From positions 1 to 64,000 of the forward strand of contig JALUUH010000235.1 in the NCBI GenBank assembly GCA_027021445.1: a stretch of 64,000 bases of DNA, given 5' to 3'. Of this stretch, positions 34,937 to 44,024 are shown one piece after another. The stretch's first letter is position 1. Each line of letters opens with the position of its first letter. The notes beneath the pieces were generated by a model that was not told the origin of the DNA, made no database searches, and saw only the letters and a program-made list of their open reading frames with translations. Source of the stretch: Gammaproteobacteria bacterium. GTDB taxonomy: Bacteria > Pseudomonadota > Gammaproteobacteria > S012-40. A program made the translations under genes and the position numbers.

Positions 34937-35968
34937 TTAATGGCTGGCGAAGCCGATCAATGTGTCAATTAGCTGATCATCCAGTAGCTTTCCAGATTTG
35001 TTAATGAGGCGTGATCTGGCGCTCTGTTCTTCTCTAGCAGATTGCTTTATTTTCCACTCATGCGAGCCTTTTACGCTGTTATCCGATGAATTAACCAGGC
35101 TGATTGCTAACAATGCTCGTATCCAAATCCAGCCGTCTTTGGTAAATGGTTTATTGTCTCTTAGGGATACTTTGAGTATGAAGTCTGAAGCTTCGCCAAT
35201 ATCCGCAAGAAACCCGGCTTCTCCTAATACGCCGCTGGCATATTCCATAAGTTTTTCAGATTCGGTACCTGTACTACTTACTGATATTTTAATTGAGCGT
35301 TGCAGCTTATTTAATTGCGCATCAATATCGCTGGCTCCAACAGAGGAGGCGATTCCTTTTCCAGTCCGATTTACTACCCGTAAATACTCATTGAGTTCGG
35401 ATCTGCTACGAGCATGTTTTTTCGCTTTTAGCAGTAAGCCGAGGGCGTGAAAGGCATCTTGGCTATTCGTGGCAGAATCAATAAGACTCATGATTTGGTG
35501 GTTTTTTTCGTTGATATCACCGCGTAAATATTTTTCTGCAATTTTTCTATCTAAGGTGGCAAGAGAATAATATTCTTTTGATATGGGATCTTGCCAGCTT
35601 TTTTCGATATTAATGCCTTGCAGTTTGACTTGGCTACGTGTGCGAATTTGCCTATCTGTTGTCGATGAAATATTTTCTGATGAACCCGAGCTGTTTTTAC
35701 GTTGCTCAACTTCAAGCCTGGTTGTTAAGTTCGAGCTAATTGAAACCTTGATGGATTTTCCAAGATCTGATCTTGCCGCATTGGATGCTTTGTCTAGCGT
35801 CGAACCTTGTCCAACGCCTAGGAGGTAAAAATCTCTTGGAAACTGTGAGCTTTCACCATTAATCCAGGCCGGGCGTTTTGAATTTTCACCGGTACTCGCG
35901 CATCCAACAAGCCAAGAAAAAACAACTAAAATAGTCAGCAAAAAAGCAAAATGTTCGGTTGTTTTCAT
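34937..35968 (-). CDS. LPP20-domain lipoprotein of the lpoB operon
   Basis: A 343-residue lipoprotein: signal peptide with lipobox WLVGC (Cys near residue 23), then an LPP20-like domain with RDFYLLGVGQGSTLDKASNAA near 46 and a longer C-terminal extension ending FASH. It closes the lpoB-COG3014-LPP20 operon, with a 54-base gap to the COG3014 gene upstream. LPP20 proteins are outer-membrane lipoproteins; here the operon context suggests a role near peptidoglycan synthesis. Confidence 0.85.
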   Translation of the reverse strand: MKTTEHFAFLLTILVVFSWLVGCASTGENSKRPAWINGESSQFPRDFYLLGVGQGSTLDKASNAARSDLGKSIKVSISSNLTTRLEVEQRKNSSGSSENISSTTDRQIRTRSQVKLQGINIEKSWQDPISKEYYSLATLDRKIAEKYLRGDINEKNHQIMSLIDSATNSQDAFHALGLLLKAKKHARSRSELNEYLRVVNRTGKGIASSVGASDIDAQLNKLQRSIKISVSSTGTESEKLMEYASGVLGEAGFLADIGEASDFILKVSLRDNKPFTKDGWIWIRALLAISLVNSSDNSVKGSHEWKIKQSAREEQSARSRLINKSGKLLDDQLIDTLIGFASH

Positions 35969-36022
35969 TTTTAGTATTTCCTTTTTACGATGGCCTTTCC
36001 AGGAGTGTATTTATTTTTAATG

Positions 36023-37297
36023 CTATCGACTAGCAGCAACCCAGTGGTAAGTTTTATAGGTTTTTTGGCGTTTTTTAACACGAACATTTTCATAGCTTTG
36101 AGTTGCGATGACGTCGTTATCGCTATTTAATAGTTCTACGCTAACATCATAAGTTCCGGCATCAATGGGTATCCTCGCTAAGTGAATATTTTGCGGCAAG
36201 GTTACCCAGCTTCTGGTGTCGGCGCGTTCGGAAACAAAGCCGAAAATATTTACAATCAAACCCATGATTGGATTTGCATCGCCCACCTTACCAGCCGTTT
36301 TATCTTTAATAACAGCGCGTGCAACGGCTCTAGCGGTTATCAGCGGTAGTTGTTTATCCAACATATAATTCGCAATTTTTTCAAGGTCTTCAGTGATTTC
36401 ACCTGAAAAATTTTTGCCATCTATTGTGACTCTAATTTGGCTAACATATGTGGGTTTATTTTGGTATAAGGGCACGGATATTCTTATTAATCGCCCGGTT
36501 TGCGGGGACTGGGCATTAATCGCATGTTCGCTTTTTATCGGAACGAGATTGTTGTTAACAATTATAACGAGTTCACCCTTTTGATTGAGTTGCTTGCTGT
36601 TGGCAAAGGAAACTTTTTGGAAGCTTTCTTGATATTGATCATGTTCATTATCAAAGCCTAGCGCATCTGTTAATCGTAACAAATCAGCTTTTAATGCATT
36701 TGGTTCGGATACGGCGACATCACTATTTTTTATATAACTGTCGTGTGATTTTCGATAAAAGACGAGTGCGGAATCTTCTTCGTCTAAATCCTCGAATATC
36801 ATTCCAGTCAAATATCTTGAAAATGAGTCGGCAGCATAATCATCCTCGGGTAATTGTTGCATGAGTTCGTCAATCTGCAAGGCTTCAATTCTCGCCCCGT
36901 CAACATCATTCAGTTCTAGGTAATTGAGGGCTTTATAGATATGCAACATGACTCTTTCATAGCTTTCGCCTACATAGCTTCGTAGGCTGTCATTGACAAC
37001 GAGTGCGCTTGCTTGTTCACTAACGCTAATGGCTTCAACACGTAATATTTCAGCTTTTGCGGCTTCAAATACATTATTGCTGGCCTCAAATTCCCCTTTC
37101 ATTCGGAGCACCATGGCTTTGTTCATCATATAAAGGACTAAGTCACGTTCTTCACCCTTATTTTTTTCTATGAGTTCAAGTGCGCCATCGTATTCACCCT
37201 TTGCAAGCTTAGCTTCTATAGGTTTAAAAGAGTCCGAGTAGGTGGCGCATCCACTAATAACTATTGTGAGTAAGATTGAAAAAAATAAACGTTGCAT
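36023..37297 (-). CDS. COG3014 lipoprotein with TPR-like helical repeats
   Basis: The 424-residue lipoprotein has lipobox VISGC and a helical N-terminal half rich in TPR-type pairs (KLAKGEYDGALELIEKNK near residue 33; GESYERVMLHIYKALNYLELND near 114). Its C-terminal half is beta-rich. Similar proteins (COG3014) sit beside lpoB and LPP20 in many gammaproteobacteria. Its exact role is not established; a scaffold between outer membrane and cell wall synthesis is plausible. Confidence 0.85.
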   Translation of the reverse strand: MQRLFFSILLTIVISGCATYSDSFKPIEAKLAKGEYDGALELIEKNKGEERDLVLYMMNKAMVLRMKGEFEASNNVFEAAKAEILRVEAISVSEQASALVVNDSLRSYVGESYERVMLHIYKALNYLELNDVDGARIEALQIDELMQQLPEDDYAADSFSRYLTGMIFEDLDEEDSALVFYRKSHDSYIKNSDVAVSEPNALKADLLRLTDALGFDNEHDQYQESFQKVSFANSKQLNQKGELVIIVNNNLVPIKSEHAINAQSPQTGRLIRISVPLYQNKPTYVSQIRVTIDGKNFSGEITEDLEKIANYMLDKQLPLITARAVARAVIKDKTAGKVGDANPIMGLIVNIFGFVSERADTRSWVTLPQNIHLARIPIDAGTYDVSVELLNSDNDVIATQSYENVRVKKRQKTYKTYHWVAASR

Positions 37298-37371
37298 GCC
37301 AAAGTCCTTTATTTATTGTTTTTAAGTAATAGCTCTACCATTTCGTTTTTGGTTAATTGAGCAAAAAATTT

Positions 37372-37974
37372 CTATCTTCTCGCGCTCGCTTTGGTTACGA
37401 ATTTTTTAATTTTCTTTTGGCCTTGCCAAACTTTTCGATTATTGGCGAGATTGATTAAATTAAGGTCAACTTGATAGAAGCGTATTTGTTGTTTTCCGTC
37501 AGTATCGAGAATGGTGCTAAAAGTCCCTTTCAGCATGAAATCCGCACCCATTTCCTCACCCATTTCTTTGCGGCTATTTTCAGAAGCATTAATATCCATA
37601 TCTTTGCGTTCTTCTCGGATTTCATTGCGTTCGTCACGCGAAGCAACAAAATCAACCACACCGGAGTTTATTAATTCACCTTCAATATCATTAACGAAAG
37701 TTGCGACATTGATATGCTCATGGCTTTTGTTTCGAACTTTGCCGATAATAACAGCAGGTGGGCGGCCCATTTTAGTTTCAAATCGAGTTAACCAAGGACG
37801 GTTTAAAACGTCTCTCACCATTTCTTCAGATACCAGGCGAGAATCTGTGTCATTCCATTTTCCGCTGAGGTCTTTAACTTCATCAGCCCCCATTCGTTCA
37901 ACTTTTCCGGCACAACCAAAGATGAGGAAAATGGACAGGGTGAGCAAAATTATTTTAGAATGAGTCTTAATCAT
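37372..37974 (-). CDS. lpoB: Penicillin-binding protein activator LpoB
   Basis: The 200-residue lipoprotein (lipobox IFGC near residue 21) matches LpoB/YcfM: LSGKWNDTDSRLVSEEM near 35 and PAVIIGKVRNKSHEHINVATF near 74 are the LpoB family core. LpoB spans from the outer membrane to activate the bifunctional penicillin-binding protein PBP1B. The COG3014 gene starts about 75 bases downstream. Family assignment is secure; that its partner is PBP1B rather than another synthase is from the general family knowledge. Confidence 0.88.
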   Translation of the reverse strand: MIKTHSKIILLTLSIFLIFGCAGKVERMGADEVKDLSGKWNDTDSRLVSEEMVRDVLNRPWLTRFETKMGRPPAVIIGKVRNKSHEHINVATFVNDIEGELINSGVVDFVASRDERNEIREERKDMDINASENSRKEMGEEMGADFMLKGTFSTILDTDGKQQIRFYQVDLNLINLANNRKVWQGQKKIKKFVTKASARR

Positions 37975-38224
37975 GAGTGTACTCCAGTTTGTTCTTAGAT
38001 AAAGGCGTGATAGATATTAAAGCGGACATCAGGTCACGGAATAAAAAATGTATTGTGTACATGTAAACTAGAAAAGTCCATACAGAATCAGCATATTGTA
38101 GCTAGTTGATGGCAAGTGGTCGAAATATTTGTCCGCAAGTTCTAGCGTATTAGTTTGCATTTGTTGTAAGGCTGTAGTGCTTGGAGAAAATAAGTGGCGG
38201 GGTTTTGATGATGACCGACTGTAG

Positions 38225-38896
38225 ATGATAGATGCAAAGAATTTGAATATATTTTTTATTTCAGCAGATCAAAATGAGGCCTGGGAGTGGTGTGTGTGGC
38301 AGCCTTGTTTTGAGTGGAAAGGGTGGCAAGCAATAATTCTGCGTCAACAAGTGGAATCTACGGCTTCTTTGTCCGAGGTCGTGGATGATTATCGTCAACA
38401 GATTTTAGCGCATGTCGCAAAGTCTAATAAGGTCAATAATATTGTTGTAGGAAAAGGCTTTGGTGCCCTGGTCGCGCTTTCCCTTTCATTAAAAGAAGAG
38501 CTTCACTCCATCGTATTAATTGATTTTTTCGCAGAGCCGAAATTTATCGATTATTTTGTAGAATATGCGGCTGAGTTTATGGTGCAAGATAATCGTTATT
38601 TTAATAAGTACTTGTTAGAGCATGGCGATAAAGTATATTCTTCTGGTCTATATTCTAACAAAAAGCTAGAGGTATTTATTAAAGATAAAGTTATTCCCAA
38701 GTCGCAGCAATCTGCTCTATTTGTTTCTAGTTTAGATGATCTTGATACATCGGCTGATAGTAGTGAGTTTCTCGCCTCCATTATGACGGCAACATTTTTG
38801 AATTATAGTTATATCAATGCAACTGAATTGCTGCTTGGTAATGATGCAAAAGATTGTGCGACTCATATCAATGAGTGGATTGTTAGCTTGAAATAA
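38225..38896 (+). CDS. Alpha/beta-hydrolase-like protein lacking the Ser nucleophile
   Basis: The 223-residue protein has an alpha/beta-hydrolase-like core with GKGFGALVALSLSL at the place of the nucleophile elbow (near residue 80). The canonical G-x-S-x-G is G-K-G-F-G, lacking the Ser, so it is probably catalytically inactive or acts by another residue. No other motif is evident. I cannot name a function. Confidence 0.5.
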   Translation: MIDAKNLNIFFISADQNEAWEWCVWQPCFEWKGWQAIILRQQVESTASLSEVVDDYRQQILAHVAKSNKVNNIVVGKGFGALVALSLSLKEELHSIVLIDFFAEPKFIDYFVEYAAEFMVQDNRYFNKYLLEHGDKVYSSGLYSNKKLEVFIKDKVIPKSQQSALFVSSLDDLDTSADSSEFLASIMTATFLNYSYINATELLLGNDAKDCATHINEWIVSLK

Positions 38897-38983
38897 TAAC
38901 GTAATGTAGCAAATGGGGGGGCAGCGGGGAATACTGGCCAATAACAGTTTCATACCATCAGCTCGTTTAGGAATGGGCGCTCA

Positions 38984-39706
38984 TTAGCTAAACCCCGTTA
39001 GGCTAACGGCTAAGCCGATGAGTCCACCAAAAACACCGCCCCATACGACGAGCCATCCTAGGTGTTCTTTGATCAGTGTTTGAATAATTTCTTTAACCAG
39101 CTGGGGCGTTAATTCATTGAGTCGCTGGTCAACAATGGTTTCGATTTTGGCTTTTATATCGACACTTAATTGCTCACTGTCGATGCTTGATGCAAGTGCT
39201 TTTTGAAATTTGTCCTTATGAACCATTTCATTGAGTGCTTCCTTGATTTTGCCAATAAAAGGGATTTTTAAGTTATCTAGCGCATTTCTGCCGCCAAGCA
39301 TGTCTAACATATCGCCAAACGAAGATTCCATTATGGCATCAACTAAGCGCTGAAAAAGTGTCTCGTAATTCAACTCGTCAATGAGTCGACCTGGTTTAAG
39401 CCATTTATGCACTGATTTTTCTTCTTCGCTAATGAAGCGTTTGAGATTTTCTTCTTGAAAAAATTGATCCATTATTAAATGCTTAATTGAGCTTTTAAAT
39501 TCTTCAAATCTGTTAGGGATGACACCTGAGCCATATAAGAGTGGGACTTTTTCAAACAGCATGTGAATCGCTAGCCAGTTTGTTAGCGCTCCAGATAGCG
39601 CGAATAATCCGATTGAAAGTAAGTGATCTTGGTAAATATTGAGAAATATACCGCCAAGGATGAAAAGCACAGCAATCGCATTGGTGATTAACGCTTTATC
39701 TAACAT
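38984..39706 (-). CDS. DUF445 membrane protein
   Basis: The 240-residue protein matches DUF445 (YheB/YjiN-like): an N-terminal pair of hydrophobic helices with GALTNWLAIHMLFEKVP near residue 40 and PNRFEEFKSSIKHLI near 64 (the conserved TNWLAI-x-x-LF motif), a helical amphipathic middle and a final membrane helix ending GFS. The family is common in Gram-negative bacteria and its function is undetermined. It lies beside a CTAGGAG-family repeat at 39746-39767. Confidence 0.85.
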   Translation of the reverse strand: MLDKALITNAIAVLFILGGIFLNIYQDHLLSIGLFALSGALTNWLAIHMLFEKVPLLYGSGVIPNRFEEFKSSIKHLIMDQFFQEENLKRFISEEEKSVHKWLKPGRLIDELNYETLFQRLVDAIMESSFGDMLDMLGGRNALDNLKIPFIGKIKEALNEMVHKDKFQKALASSIDSEQLSVDIKAKIETIVDQRLNELTPQLVKEIIQTLIKEHLGWLVVWGGVFGGLIGLAVSLTGFS

Positions 39707-39745
39707 GAAGAAGCCTATATGAATTTTAGTGGGGCGTATTTTACC

Positions 39746-39767
39746 CTAGGAGGCTGTCCGAGAATAG
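39746..39767. repeat. CTAGGAG-family repeat, diverged copy
   Basis: CTAGGAGGCTGTCCGAGAATAG; nearly identical to 60789-60810 (CTAGGAGCCTGTCCGAGAATAG). Lies 13 bases upstream of the DUF445 start. Confidence 0.65.
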
Positions 39768-39879
39768 AAATTGTAGCGCACGCTCTCGCACATCCCTGTG
39801 CTTCGCTGCAGACCATCAATGGTCAAAAGAATACGCCTAATTGCGTATATTTTCGATCAAATGAGACGAATAGCCGTCA

Positions 39880-40353
39880 TTATTCTGAAATTTGCTCGTC
39901 AAATGTAAACATTAACTGCGAACACTTCTTTTTTAAACCAGGAGAGTCTGAGCTATTGAGCGATAAATTGCCTGCTTCATTAAAATGACATTCAATGGCA
40001 TTTTCTTCTTTATCTTCTCTTAGGGTAATGCCTTTGCCGGGTTTGTATTCTGCTTCGAGTACTCCCCCGTGGTAATAGGTGTAGCTATCTTTTGTACCCC
40101 AGTACAAGGTGCGTGAATGTGCTGCCATTTTATCAATTATGCTGGGCACTTCTTTGATGGTGTGAGTAGGAGTTTTACTGGTGCTTGCTTGCAACGGTGT
40201 TGAGCTGACCGGCGACAAGGGGCTGTCTAGGGTTGTGGGGCTGGTGGCGGTATTTCCAGGCGAGCTTGGTTTCGTATTTGTATTGGCGCAGCTCGCTAAT
40301 AAGAGTGTGGCGATTGCGTAAACTGATAATGTTTTAAAGTTGTGATGTTGCAT
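39880..40353 (-). CDS. Lipoprotein with a single copy of an unnamed ~85-residue domain
   Basis: The 157-residue product has a signal peptide with lipobox LLASC (Cys near residue 22), a Thr/Ser/Pro-rich linker (about 23-72), and one domain with DKMAAHSRTLYWG, YTYYHGGVLEAEYKPGKG, LREDKEENAIECHFNE and the terminal FTFDEQISE. This domain occurs twice in the protein at 40677-41462. The conserved Trp, Tyr and Cys residues suggest a small structured beta unit with a disulfide. I do not recognise the family. Confidence 0.7.
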   Translation of the reverse strand: MQHHNFKTLSVYAIATLLLASCANTNTKPSSPGNTATSPTTLDSPLSPVSSTPLQASTSKTPTHTIKEVPSIIDKMAAHSRTLYWGTKDSYTYYHGGVLEAEYKPGKGITLREDKEENAIECHFNEAGNLSLNSSDSPGLKKKCSQLMFTFDEQISE

Positions 40354-40676
40354 GATATTCCCCCAATTTCTTGTCTTTAAATTATCACAGACAGAATCCT
40401 AGATTAATGGACAGTGCTAGTACTCATTCTAGACATCCATTCGGGTATTTCAGTTGATAGGATAGTCTGGAAGTGGTGACAGCTCTAAGATACATAGTAA
40501 AATACTCCGAAACAAGGGGTAGCGGAAAAGCAGATATAGGTTTAGCATGGTGGTTTGAGTGTTAAGTGGAGGAGTGAGTCGTAACTAATTGATTAATTGC
40601 AAGTTTTGTCGTTTTTATGAGGGTGGATTGGTACTCCCAAAAAAGTAGTTAGTGTCGCATCCGTTAAACTCACCTC
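40354..40676. other. Intergenic, 323 bases
   Basis: No gene or strong hairpin was seen. The 15-base sequence CTCTAAGATACATAG (40483-40497) is shared with 13091-13105 and may be a promoter element or a repeat. Confidence 0.5.
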
Positions 40677-41462
40677 TTACTCGGAAATCTGTTCATCAAA
40701 GCTTAGCATGAGTGCCGAGCAGCGATCGCGAAAATCAGATTTCTCTTTTTTCTTAACCTGAAGTCCCAGTTGCTCGTTGTAGTGACACTCTAAGGCATTT
40801 TCATCTTTGTCTTCGCGAAGGATTAGACCTGAGCCTGGTTTGTATTCCGCCTGTACAACTCCGCCCATATAGAAGGTATACATGCCTGTGTTACGCCAGT
40901 AGAGCGTGAAGTCGCTGGCGGCCATTTTATCGATGATTGTTTCGGGTTTTCGTTTCTTGGGAGCCGATTTTTTCTGGATTCGGGGTATAGGTGCTGCTCG
41001 TCTTTTAGTGATAGGATCGGGTATTTGCTGATTGAATGCGGTGACCAATTCGTTGCATCGGGTTTGAAATATCATGGCTTTTTGAGAACTAAGGCCGGGT
41101 ATTGAAAGGTCTCCTTCATCGTCAAAGCGACATTCTATGGCATTGTGGCTTCTATCTTCGGTTAACGTAAGCCCAAAGCTTGGTTTGTATTCTGCGGTAA
41201 GAATTCCATACATTTGTAATGTATAAGAATCATCTGATTTCGAGTAGCGGGTTTCTTTGTGTCGATCTATTTTGGCAATCATTTTTGAGATTGTTCGGTC
41301 ATCAACCGGTTCTATGCGTGGTTGAGAAAGCGAGGCAGCGAGGCCGATGATAGATGCTGATGAGCTGACGAGGAATGGGCTTGTGGTCTCGGCATTTCCT
41401 GTGCTCAGGGTAAAAGTTGCTATGCTTGCGCTAATGAGCAAAGTGTTTACTGTCCTTTTCAT
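40677..41462 (-). CDS. Exported protein with two copies of the same ~85-residue domain
   Basis: The 261-residue protein has a signal peptide-like N-terminus (MKRTVNTLLISASIATFTLS) and two copies of the domain seen in the 40 kb lipoprotein: copy 1 at about residues 64-150 (YTLQMYGILTAEYKPSFGLTL, ECRFDDEGDLS) and copy 2 at about 180-261 (YTFYMGGVVQAEYKPGSGLIL, ECHYNEQLGLQ, ending FDEQISE). The linker is Lys/Pro-rich. A lipobox is not clear, so it may be periplasmic. The order on the minus strand places this two-copy gene upstream of the single-copy one; the two probably arose by duplication. Confidence 0.7.
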   Translation of the reverse strand: MKRTVNTLLISASIATFTLSTGNAETTSPFLVSSSASIIGLAASLSQPRIEPVDDRTISKMIAKIDRHKETRYSKSDDSYTLQMYGILTAEYKPSFGLTLTEDRSHNAIECRFDDEGDLSIPGLSSQKAMIFQTRCNELVTAFNQQIPDPITKRRAAPIPRIQKKSAPKKRKPETIIDKMAASDFTLYWRNTGMYTFYMGGVVQAEYKPGSGLILREDKDENALECHYNEQLGLQVKKKEKSDFRDRCSALMLSFDEQISE

Positions 41463-41515
41463 GCGAATAGCCTCTGGTTAAACTTGTTGTTTTTGGTGAA
41501 ATTTATGGGTGAATT

Positions 41516-42238
41516 CTATTTTTTGAAATCAATTACTTTTTTTAAAGGAGATAGATTGATTTCATCAAAAACGGTTCCTTGCCGACTTTCTAGGATAAAT
41601 ACGATGGTATTTGCAAGGTCGTTAGTTTGAATGTAATTGTCTGCGTCTGGGCCCGGGGAGAAATCAAGCTGGTCAAAAAACGGTGTGTTAACCATGCCAG
41701 GATTAATGATTGTGACTCCAATATTTGAGCTTGAACATTCTTCCCGTATAGCTTGCGCGAACCCTCTTAAGGCAAACTTACTGGCGCTATAAATCGCCCC
41801 TTTTTTTCCTCCTTTTAATGCGGCTTCTGATCCTATGAATACAATGCTGGCATTTTTTTGTTGTTTCAGTCGAGGTAAAAACGCACGAACAACAAAAGCT
41901 TGGCTTGTAAAGTTGAGATCTATTAGCTCTTTAATCTGAGAGTAAGAAAACTCTTCGATGGAAGCAAATCTTCCTTTGCCGGCGCAGCAGATAACAGAGT
42001 TTATATCATTATGTTTTTTTTGTATGCTCTTAAGTTGCGATGGGAGTGTATCTAAGTCGAAAAAATCCACCGAAATAAACGTGAAATTATTATTGTTTTT
42101 AACTTCAGTTGGAATGCGTGAGCTATTTCTGGCCAAAGCAACAACTTGATAATTGCATTGTATTAAGCAAGACGCAATGGCTAGGCCTATCCCTGAACTT
42201 GCGCCGGTAATTAATATTTTAGATTGTTCTTTAGGCAT
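41516..42238 (-). CDS. Short-chain dehydrogenase/reductase of the photolyase-like operon
   Basis: A 240-residue SDR: TGASSGIGLAIASCL at the N-terminus, CCAGKG near residue 86 and YSASK near 150. The last codons of the upstream radical-SAM gene overlap its start by 8 bases, implying translational coupling. It follows a nucleoside-phosphorylase-like and a spore-photolyase-like gene, so it may act in the same pathway; the substrate is unknown. Confidence 0.9.
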   Translation of the reverse strand: MPKEQSKILITGASSGIGLAIASCLIQCNYQVVALARNSSRIPTEVKNNNNFTFISVDFFDLDTLPSQLKSIQKKHNDINSVICCAGKGRFASIEEFSYSQIKELIDLNFTSQAFVVRAFLPRLKQQKNASIVFIGSEAALKGGKKGAIYSASKFALRGFAQAIREECSSSNIGVTIINPGMVNTPFFDQLDFSPGPDADNYIQTNDLANTIVFILESRQGTVFDEINLSPLKKVIDFKK

Positions 42239-43223
42239 CTAAGCACCGGAAATATTTTTTAGCAGGTATGTATTGAAGTAATATTTGCTCACAATAAAAA
42301 ATCATTTTATTCTCCAGGTCAAACTTATATGAAGTCATGCCATTCGATGATTCCATTGGCCCAGAAAAAATATGTTCTCTGGGATGCATTTTTATCAGGT
42401 TTTTAAAGAATTTATCCGGCATGCGAAAAACTCCAAGACTGACAGAATGCAATGCTGCTGTGTCAATGGCGGAAAAAATAGTTTCAAACATATTTTTATA
42501 GGCTTGTTCATAGCCGTCATAATAGATAATGGGATCAAAGCGTAAGCCAATCGTCCAGCCCTTGTTTTGCAGTTTTTTAATGGCATCAATCCGTTTTTGT
42601 AAAGAGGGGGTTTTGTGTTCTATTTTGTTAATAACATCCTCTGGAGAAATTGAAAATGCAACGATGCAGCGTGGGTTTGCCGACATGTCGAGTAGATGTC
42701 TTATTTGAGTGCTTTTGGTTCGCAGTTCTAAATAGGCGTTTTTTATATTCAATATTTCAGGGGTGAAATATTTTGCAAAGTGGGTAACGGGTTCAAGCGC
42801 TAAACTGTCACAATCATAGCCAGAAAAAAAGGCAACATCCTCACTATGCTGGCTGGCAACGGTTTTTATTTCAGTTATAAAGTCTTCATAGTTTACAAAT
42901 AAAACATAATGTGCGCTGCGATACATGCCTTGTAAAAAACAGTATCGGCAGTCGTAAATACAATTCATCATGTGTGAAAAGTAATAATTATGATAAGGGC
43001 CAATTCGGTAAGCATCCGGTGCTTGATGCACAAAGCGATTCATTTTTTTTGCTAAGATTAACGAAGGATTGTTTTTTTGTAGTCGAAAATTTTGTGCAGA
43101 CGGGTTGAATACCTCGCTGTAATGTGTGCAAATTATTTGCTCGGCATTTTTGAAACGAGCGAGTATCTGGCGGGTGCGTGTATGATCAATGATTTCTTCT
43201 TCGATATAAATATTTGAAATCAT
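42231..43223 (-). CDS. Spore-photolyase-like radical SAM protein
   Basis: The 330-residue protein has the SPL/SplB-type [4Fe-4S] motif C-x3-C-x2-C (MNCIYDCRYCFLQG near residue 89) of the DNA-repair-photolyase radical SAM group, and is close to SPL-family proteins seen in non-sporulating gammaproteobacteria. SplB itself reverses the thymine dimer called spore photoproduct; non-spore homologues have unknown substrates. Gene order is phosphorylase-SPL-SDR with abutting ends, so a small-molecule pathway is as likely as DNA repair. Confidence 0.82.
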   Translation of the reverse strand: MISNIYIEEEIIDHTRTRQILARFKNAEQIICTHYSEVFNPSAQNFRLQKNNPSLILAKKMNRFVHQAPDAYRIGPYHNYYFSHMMNCIYDCRYCFLQGMYRSAHYVLFVNYEDFITEIKTVASQHSEDVAFFSGYDCDSLALEPVTHFAKYFTPEILNIKNAYLELRTKSTQIRHLLDMSANPRCIVAFSISPEDVINKIEHKTPSLQKRIDAIKKLQNKGWTIGLRFDPIIYYDGYEQAYKNMFETIFSAIDTAALHSVSLGVFRMPDKFFKNLIKMHPREHIFSGPMESSNGMTSYKFDLENKMIFYCEQILLQYIPAKKYFRCLDA

Positions 43224-44024
43224 TTATAGCTTCACTTTCTGTAGGGTGAGTAGGTTGTCGAGATATTGTAAAACCTGTTTGGCGTTTGAGTACTTATTCA
43301 ACTCTATATTTATGTCATTATTGGAATTTAGAGTAAGGCGGTCTAGTGCTTTTTTTAATTGATGTTGTTGAGTTTTTGTGAAGTGGAATGCAGTGGTTAG
43401 TTCATGATAATAAACAGGGGTTTGTTTTTCCAGTTGATATTCTTGCAGTAGTTCATTTTGTTGATCGAAATAAGTCAGAATGCTTGATAAGGCATTTCCC
43501 ATGAGTTCATGAACATAATTTTTATCGATATTTTTTATAGATTGTTGTTCATTGTCTGAGACGACTTTTAGGCAGCTGACTAATTCAGTCGTAGTGAATT
43601 TAATACATGTTGCATAAAAACCAGCTGCCTCCATGTCGTAGATGTTATTGTTTTTATAATTTTCAGTCGGCTGGTCAACGGTAATGAGTGGGCTGCTTTC
43701 GATTTCGGTTTTAATGATAAGTGGAGGATACCCGTATAGCATGCTGAAGTCAGCACTGACTTTATTCGCGATAAAAATACTTCCTATGGGTTTTTTACGT
43801 GCGCCGCATATTCCGATGTTTAACCAAGAGCAAACGGGGTTGTTAAATTTTGCATAAACATAGGCGCACGCGGCGGCCATATTGAGCTTTCCGATCCCTG
43901 ATATTATTAAAAGGATGTCATTTTTTTGGTGGATTTTAAATGGGTGATTTAGAATCGACTTCATACTGAAGTGATCGATGAAGGCTTGTGCTTCACATTG
44001 TAATGCGCATGTTATTATCCTCAT
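43224..44024 (-). CDS. Nucleoside-phosphorylase-like protein
   Basis: The 266-residue product has the phosphorylase/MTA-SAH nucleosidase core: SGIGKLNMAAACAY near residue 42, GICGARKKPIG near 72 and the ribose-binding/catalytic segment YDMEAAGFYAT near 128. The catalytic region is near-canonical, the C-terminal 80 residues extend beyond the usual fold. It overlaps the glycosyltransferase end by 4 bases and abuts the SPL gene, so it is in the middle of the operon. It probably cleaves or forms an N-glycosidic bond. Confidence 0.72.
   Translation of the reverse strand: MRIITCALQCEAQAFIDHFSMKSILNHPFKIHQKNDILLIISGIGKLNMAAACAYVYAKFNNPVCSWLNIGICGARKKPIGSIFIANKVSADFSMLYGYPPLIIKTEIESSPLITVDQPTENYKNNNIYDMEAAGFYATCIKFTTTELVSCLKVVSDNEQQSIKNIDKNYVHELMGNALSSILTYFDQQNELLQEYQLEKQTPVYYHELTTAFHFTKTQQHQLKKALDRLTLNSNNDINIELNKYSNAKQVLQYLDNLLTLQKVKL

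Noticed and set aside
39719-39988. 89-codon plus-strand frame between DUF445 and the lipoprotein
   Set aside because: It covers a dispersed repeat and the 3' end of the lipoprotein gene in antisense; no start signal.
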